NCBI GenBank assembly: GCA_016213105.1
Contig: JACRBN010000026.1
Span: forward strand, 434,001 to 498,000
Length of the DNA: 64,000 nucleotides
Reading direction: 5' to 3'
Source: Chloroflexota bacterium
GTDB taxonomy: Bacteria; Chloroflexota; Anaerolineae; Anaerolineales; Villigracilaceae
The notes beneath the pieces were generated by a model. That model saw only the letters and a program-made list of their open reading frames with translations, was not told where the DNA came from and searched no databases. Both the position numbers and the translations under genes were made by a program. Position 1 is the stretch's first letter. Each line of letters opens with the position of its first letter. Of this stretch, positions 61,287 to 64,000 are shown in pieces.

Positions 61287-62048
61287 ATGGCTGATTCAAA
61301 GACTGTGTTGGTGACTGGGGCTGGTGGTGGAATTGGTCGCGCTGCGGTTGCCCTTTTTTCTAAAAAAGGCTGGCGCGTCATCGGCGTAGACCGCGCTGAC
61401 TTCGGCGAAGGATTTCCACAAAATGGACGCTTCATAAAAGCTGATATTTCACACCCTGAGTCTGTTCAGCAAATCTTTCAGCAGGCGCGTGATTTCAGCG
61501 CCACACTGGATGTTCTTATCAACAACGCTGCGATGCAGATCGCCAAGCCGTTGATCGAAACCAGCGTTGAAGAGTGGGACACAGTGATGGCGTCCAATCT
61601 GCGTTCGGTATTTTTGTTTGTCAAACTCGCGCATCCCTTGCTGAAGGCCGCAGGCGGCGGGGCGATTGTCAACGTCTCGTCGGTGCATGCCATCCAGACC
61701 TCGGCCAATATCGCGGCCTACGCCGCCTCCAAGGGTGGGATGCTGGCCCTGACCCGCGCCATGGCCATCGAGTTTGCGCCCGATAACATCCGCGTCAACG
61801 CCATCCTGCCTGGCGCCGTGGACACACCCATGCTGCGCGCGGGACTCGACCGCGGCCACGTCGGTCACGGCGACATGCAGGAGCGCCTCGACAACCTGGC
61901 CCGCAAGACCGTCAATGGCAAGGTGGGCAAACCCGCAGAGATCGCCCACGCCATCTACTTCCTCGCGGATAACGAGCAGTCCTCCTTCATGACGGGTCAG
62001 GCGCTGGTGGTGGATGGGGGTGCGACGGCGAGATTGAGCACGGAGTGA
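61287..62048 (+). CDS. Short-chain dehydrogenase with duplicated 3' end downstream
   Basis: 253 residues from ATG 61287. Motifs: TGAGGGIGRAA, LINNAAMQ, NVSSVHAIQ and YAASKGGM (YxxxK), ending LADNEQSSFMTGQALVVDGGATARLSTE. The upstream purine-rich GAAGAAAGATGAAAGAGG serves as RBS and recurs before the next gene. It is the last gene of the second nonulosonate-like group (cytidylyltransferase, sulfatase-fold, hydroxyacid dehydrogenase, SDR). Pieces of a close relative's 3' end are found at 62678-62709 and 63564-63662. Confidence 0.9.
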   Translation: MADSKTVLVTGAGGGIGRAAVALFSKKGWRVIGVDRADFGEGFPQNGRFIKADISHPESVQQIFQQARDFSATLDVLINNAAMQIAKPLIETSVEEWDTVMASNLRSVFLFVKLAHPLLKAAGGGAIVNVSSVHAIQTSANIAAYAASKGGMLALTRAMAIEFAPDNIRVNAILPGAVDTPMLRAGLDRGHVGHGDMQERLDNLARKTVNGKVGKPAEIAHAIYFLADNEQSSFMTGQALVVDGGATARLSTE

Positions 62049-62082
62049 TTGAAGAAAGATGAAAGAAGAAAGAGAGGTTGGC

Positions 62083-62505
62083 GTGAACAACCTAAAAAAA
62101 CCACTTTTGTGGGCCCATATAACGAACTATGTTTATTGGCTCACTCTTTTTGGGGTTGTAATCATTTTTGTGCAGTTTCCTCCCAGATTACAATTGCTCC
62201 TTCAGTTGGGCCTTTTGTTATTGTGCATATTAATTGCGGCTGTTATGGTGCTTCTGTTTCGCCTACCAGATAATAAATCAGGCCTCAAATCTAAGTTTGT
62301 TGCCTTTTTATTTTTGTTTGTAAGTACAGTCTATATACTTTGTGGAGGATTCGTTTTATATGTTTTATCAATTTCCTGGGATTTTCTTTATGAACAGTCT
62401 CAAATGAAATTTATGGCAGTAGTTGTTGCTGGACTATTTCCAGTTGGAATTTTGATCTTCGTTCTTTCATTGCTTGCTCTGATGACATTTAGAAAGTCAG
62501 AATAA
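62083..62505 (+). CDS. AT-rich small membrane protein, passenger
   Basis: 140 residues from GTG 62083 (AGAGAGG RBS); ATG 62059 is an alternative but has a weaker site. Four hydrophobic segments fill it: around 11-30, 38-58, 72-95 and 110-132. No domain is recognised. The gene is AT-rich, follows the SDR by 34 nt and precedes the first SDR 3' fragment, so it is a probable passenger like those at 56434 and 57283. Confidence 0.68.
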   Translation: MNNLKKPLLWAHITNYVYWLTLFGVVIIFVQFPPRLQLLLQLGLLLLCILIAAVMVLLFRLPDNKSGLKSKFVAFLFLFVSTVYILCGGFVLYVLSISWDFLYEQSQMKFMAVVVAGLFPVGILIFVLSLLALMTFRKSE

Positions 62506-62564
62506 TAGATCTTTTACTTCAGTTCTCGATTCAATAACACTCAATCTTTCCTCTTTCTTCTCCC

Positions 62565-62677
62565 TATGAAACAAATCCTAAAAACTCTCCTCCCCACCCC
62601 ATTCTCCGCCTCGTCAGGAATACTTGTGACGCCATCCGCCGCCTGCCGCAAGTGCCTAACGTCTACCTGCATCCCTG
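62565..62677 (+). pseudogene. N-terminal remnant of an unidentified protein gene
   Basis: Starts ATG, reading MKQILKTLLPTPF, then continues in another frame as LVRNTCDAIRRLPQVPNVYLHPWRRDS, so a frameshift is likely. It is cut off where the SDR 3' fragment begins. The start resembles those of FkbM-type methyltransferases in surface-glycan loci, but the piece is too short to be sure. Confidence 0.4.
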
Positions 62678-62709
62678 GCGGCGCGACAGCGAGATTGAGC
62701 ACGGAGTAG
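62678..62709 (+). pseudogene. SDR 3'-end fragment, short copy
   Basis: GGCGGCGCGACAGCGAGATT onward reads GGATARLSTE and stop, the ending of the SDR at 61287-62048. It ends 26 bp before the MntA-like start. Confidence 0.75.
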
Positions 62710-62735
62710 ACAATCAAAGAAGTTATAATCGGATT

Positions 62736-63065
62736 ATGAAGAAACTACGCCCCCGAGTCCGCGCTCTCAAGCTTGCGAAGGAAGTCCGTATTCGCTTGAC
62801 CAAGGAGTTGGGACAGCCCGTCAAAGTCATCATGTTCGGCTCGCAGGCGCGGGGCGATGCGACCAAAGAGTCTGATATTGACCTGCTTGTCATCCTGCCT
62901 TCATTGGACAGCAAGATGATGAATCTTGCGTTTGATACTGCCTGGGAAGTTGGATTCGAGGCGGGAAAAATCATATCTGTCGTACCCGCAGAAAAGAATG
63001 AATTAAAACGCCTGGCCGGATCACCCTTTTATCGCGCAGTTATAAGGGAAGGAATTGCTGCATGA
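62736..63065 (+). CDS. MNT-type nucleotidyltransferase, antitoxin of a HEPN pair
   Basis: 109 residues from ATG 62736; the frame extends upstream into the SDR fragment but that is not used. Nucleotidyltransferase motif MFGSQARGDATKESDIDLLV, with G35-S36 and D47, D49 as metal ligands. Minimal nucleotidyltransferases pair with HEPN RNases; in MntA-HepT systems the antitoxin AMPylates the toxin. It overlaps the HEPN gene by 4 nt. TATAAT at 62724-62729 is 6 nt before the ATG, so the mRNA is probably leaderless. Confidence 0.9.
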   Translation: MKKLRPRVRALKLAKEVRIRLTKELGQPVKVIMFGSQARGDATKESDIDLLVILPSLDSKMMNLAFDTAWEVGFEAGKIISVVPAEKNELKRLAGSPFYRAVIREGIAA

Positions 63066-63472
63066 GCAAGAAACCATACGACAGGAAGGCATTGATTCAA
63101 TACCGCCTTGACCGTGCTCACGAAGCGCTGAATGACGCTCGTCTAATGCTCGAACAAAATGGAAGTCCCGCCGGGGTAATCAATCGGGCGTATTATGCGA
63201 TGTTTTACGCCGCGCTTGCCTTGCTCATCACGATTGACAAGGGCTCGTCCAAACATCAGGGCGTTATTGCTCTCTTTGACGAACACTTCATAAAACAAAA
63301 TATTTTGCCGAAAGAGTTGGGCAAGATATTGCATCGCGCTTTTGAAATGCGTCAGGTGGGAGATTATCGCGATCTACTGGTTGTCACAAAAGAGCAGGCC
63401 ATGGATGTGTTTGAGTCGGCGATTAAATTCATGCAAGCCATTGAAGAAAAGCTCCTGGAACACAAATCCTAA
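63062..63472 (+). CDS. HEPN domain protein, putative toxin
   Basis: 136 residues, all helical. RLDRAHEALNDARLMLEQN and INRAYYAMFYAALALL are the first and second HEPN helices, and MRQVGDYRDLLVVTKEQAMDVF the last. The RNase motif of HepT toxins (R-x4-6-H) is not obvious; the nearest candidate is RQVGDY, as in the HEPN subgroup found with nucleotidyltransferases. Whether it is an active RNase is open. It forms a two-gene unit with the MNT protein. Confidence 0.87.
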   Translation: MSKKPYDRKALIQYRLDRAHEALNDARLMLEQNGSPAGVINRAYYAMFYAALALLITIDKGSSKHQGVIALFDEHFIKQNILPKELGKILHRAFEMRQVGDYRDLLVVTKEQAMDVFESAIKFMQAIEEKLLEHKS

Positions 63473-63563
63473 AGTTTTTTCCCGGCAGATCAGGTGAAAA
63501 ATTTGCGAGGATGTTTCGTTAAAACACTTGTTCGATGGCAAAGGAAACCTTTAGGTTTTTTTG
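63473..63563. other. Short gap with decayed palindromic repeat
   Basis: Contains AAACCTTTAGGTTT (63545-63558) followed by T7, similar to one arm of the repeat at 6335-6368. It may act as a weak terminator for the HEPN gene. Confidence 0.45.
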
Positions 63564-63662
63564 CACCATCTACTTCTCGCGGATAACGAACAATCCTCCT
63601 TCATGACGGGCCAGGCGCTGGTGGTCGACGGCGGCGCGACAGCGAGATTGAGTACGGAGTAG
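63564..63662 (+). pseudogene. SDR 3'-end fragment, 99-bp copy
   Basis: From 63576 the frame reads LADNEQSSFMTGQALVVDGG and then ATARLSTE and stop, identical in protein to the end of the SDR at 61287-62048. About a dozen bases differ over 99 bp; in the readable 28 codons all substitutions are synonymous (for example GAG/GAA, CAG/CAA, GTG/GTC, GAT/GAC). One C is missing at about 63573, shifting the first few codons. Confidence 0.85.
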
Positions 63663-63668
63663 AATCTC

Positions 63669-64000
63669 ATGTCAATCGAAGATAACAAAAAACTCGTCCG
63701 CAGATATTTTGAGGATGCTCGCTATGATCCTAATATTTGTGATGAGATTTTTGCTCCTCGTTTCCAGTTTCATACGATCCAGCATGCCGCCATTACCCAA
63801 CAATCTGTGGAGTCCGATCCGCAAAGTGAGAAAGTCGCCTATAAGTGGCTTACGAAAGTCTGGTCTGCGGATTGGAGTATGGCCATTGACGAAATGATTG
63901 CCGAAAACGACCGCGTGATGGTTCGCTGGACATTCAGCGGTGTTCAGATAGGCGAATACGCTGGTTTACCGCCCACCCACAAAGCGGTTACGTATGCAGG
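63669..64000 (+). CDS. SnoaL-like ester-cyclase family protein (3' partial)
   Basis: Starts ATG 63669, 7 nt after the SDR fragment's stop, and runs off the window. 110 residues visible: MSIEDNKKLVRRYFEDA, EIFAPRFQFH, YKWLTKVWSADWSMAIDEMIAENDRVMVRWTFSG and YAGLPPTHKAV, the SnoaL pattern with the usual GxxPT/THK end. Such cone-shaped proteins are often predicted cyclases with unknown substrate. It may be the original neighbour of the duplicated SDR. Confidence 0.8.
   Translation, partial: MSIEDNKKLVRRYFEDARYDPNICDEIFAPRFQFHTIQHAAITQQSVESDPQSEKVAYKWLTKVWSADWSMAIDEMIAENDRVMVRWTFSGVQIGEYAGLPPTHKAVTYA

Overview
The window looks like a chromosomal piece of a Chloroflexota bacterium of the Anaerolineae type. 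This is an inference from high GC, many lipoproteins with NBR1-type Ig and CAP domains, a DUF1501/DUF1800 pair, several GT-C membrane proteins and abundant short palindromic repeats; no rRNA or other marker gene is present to confirm it. No tRNA, rRNA, CRISPR array or transposase was recognised.

Layout. 1-11.9 kb: a methylase-like protein, two CAP lipoproteins, a DUF1501/DUF1800 export pair, an NfeD-type protease, lipoyl synthase LipA, a MaoC hydratase and a hemerythrin-like protein. 12.0-23.9 kb: a long structured leader with promoter and intrinsic terminator, then a 2637-residue secreted chimera (GH13 alpha-amylase, beta-helix-like repeats, C25 gingipain-like peptidase), and directly after it a lasso-peptide cluster: cyclase, precursor, HPr-kinase-like enzyme, leader-binding B1 and leader peptidase B2. 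24-42.7 kb: FHA protein, AI-2E-family permease, P1 peptidase, three GT-C-like membrane proteins, a holin-like protein, GNAT, ClpC, an immune-inhibitor-A-like metalloprotease and an S10 carboxypeptidase-like protein. 42.8-62.0 kb: a surface-glycan region with a fused sulfate adenylyltransferase/APS kinase (makes PAPS), nonulosonic-acid genes (PtmA-like SDR, NeuA fused to a HAD phosphatase, short NeuB, second cytidylyltransferase), two sulfotransferases, glycosyltransferases and a sulfatase-fold membrane protein. Together these suggest a sulfated, sialic-acid-like surface glycan. 62.0-64.0 kb: accessory debris with a MntA-like/HEPN toxin-antitoxin pair.

Three things stand out. First, the lasso cluster: the precursor matches the B1 leader consensus exactly and predicts an 8-residue Gly1-Asp8 ring, but with an unusually long proline-rich tail. 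Second, gene 3' ends are duplicated downstream of AT-rich passenger genes: the 61287-62048 SDR has two extra 3' ends and the 55479-56408 glycosyltransferase has one, with the readable differences in the longest SDR fragment all synonymous. Third, palindromic repeats sit in frame inside at least five real genes, some of the same family as intergenic copies nearby.

All family assignments come from reading motifs and translated sequence by eye; no database search was run.
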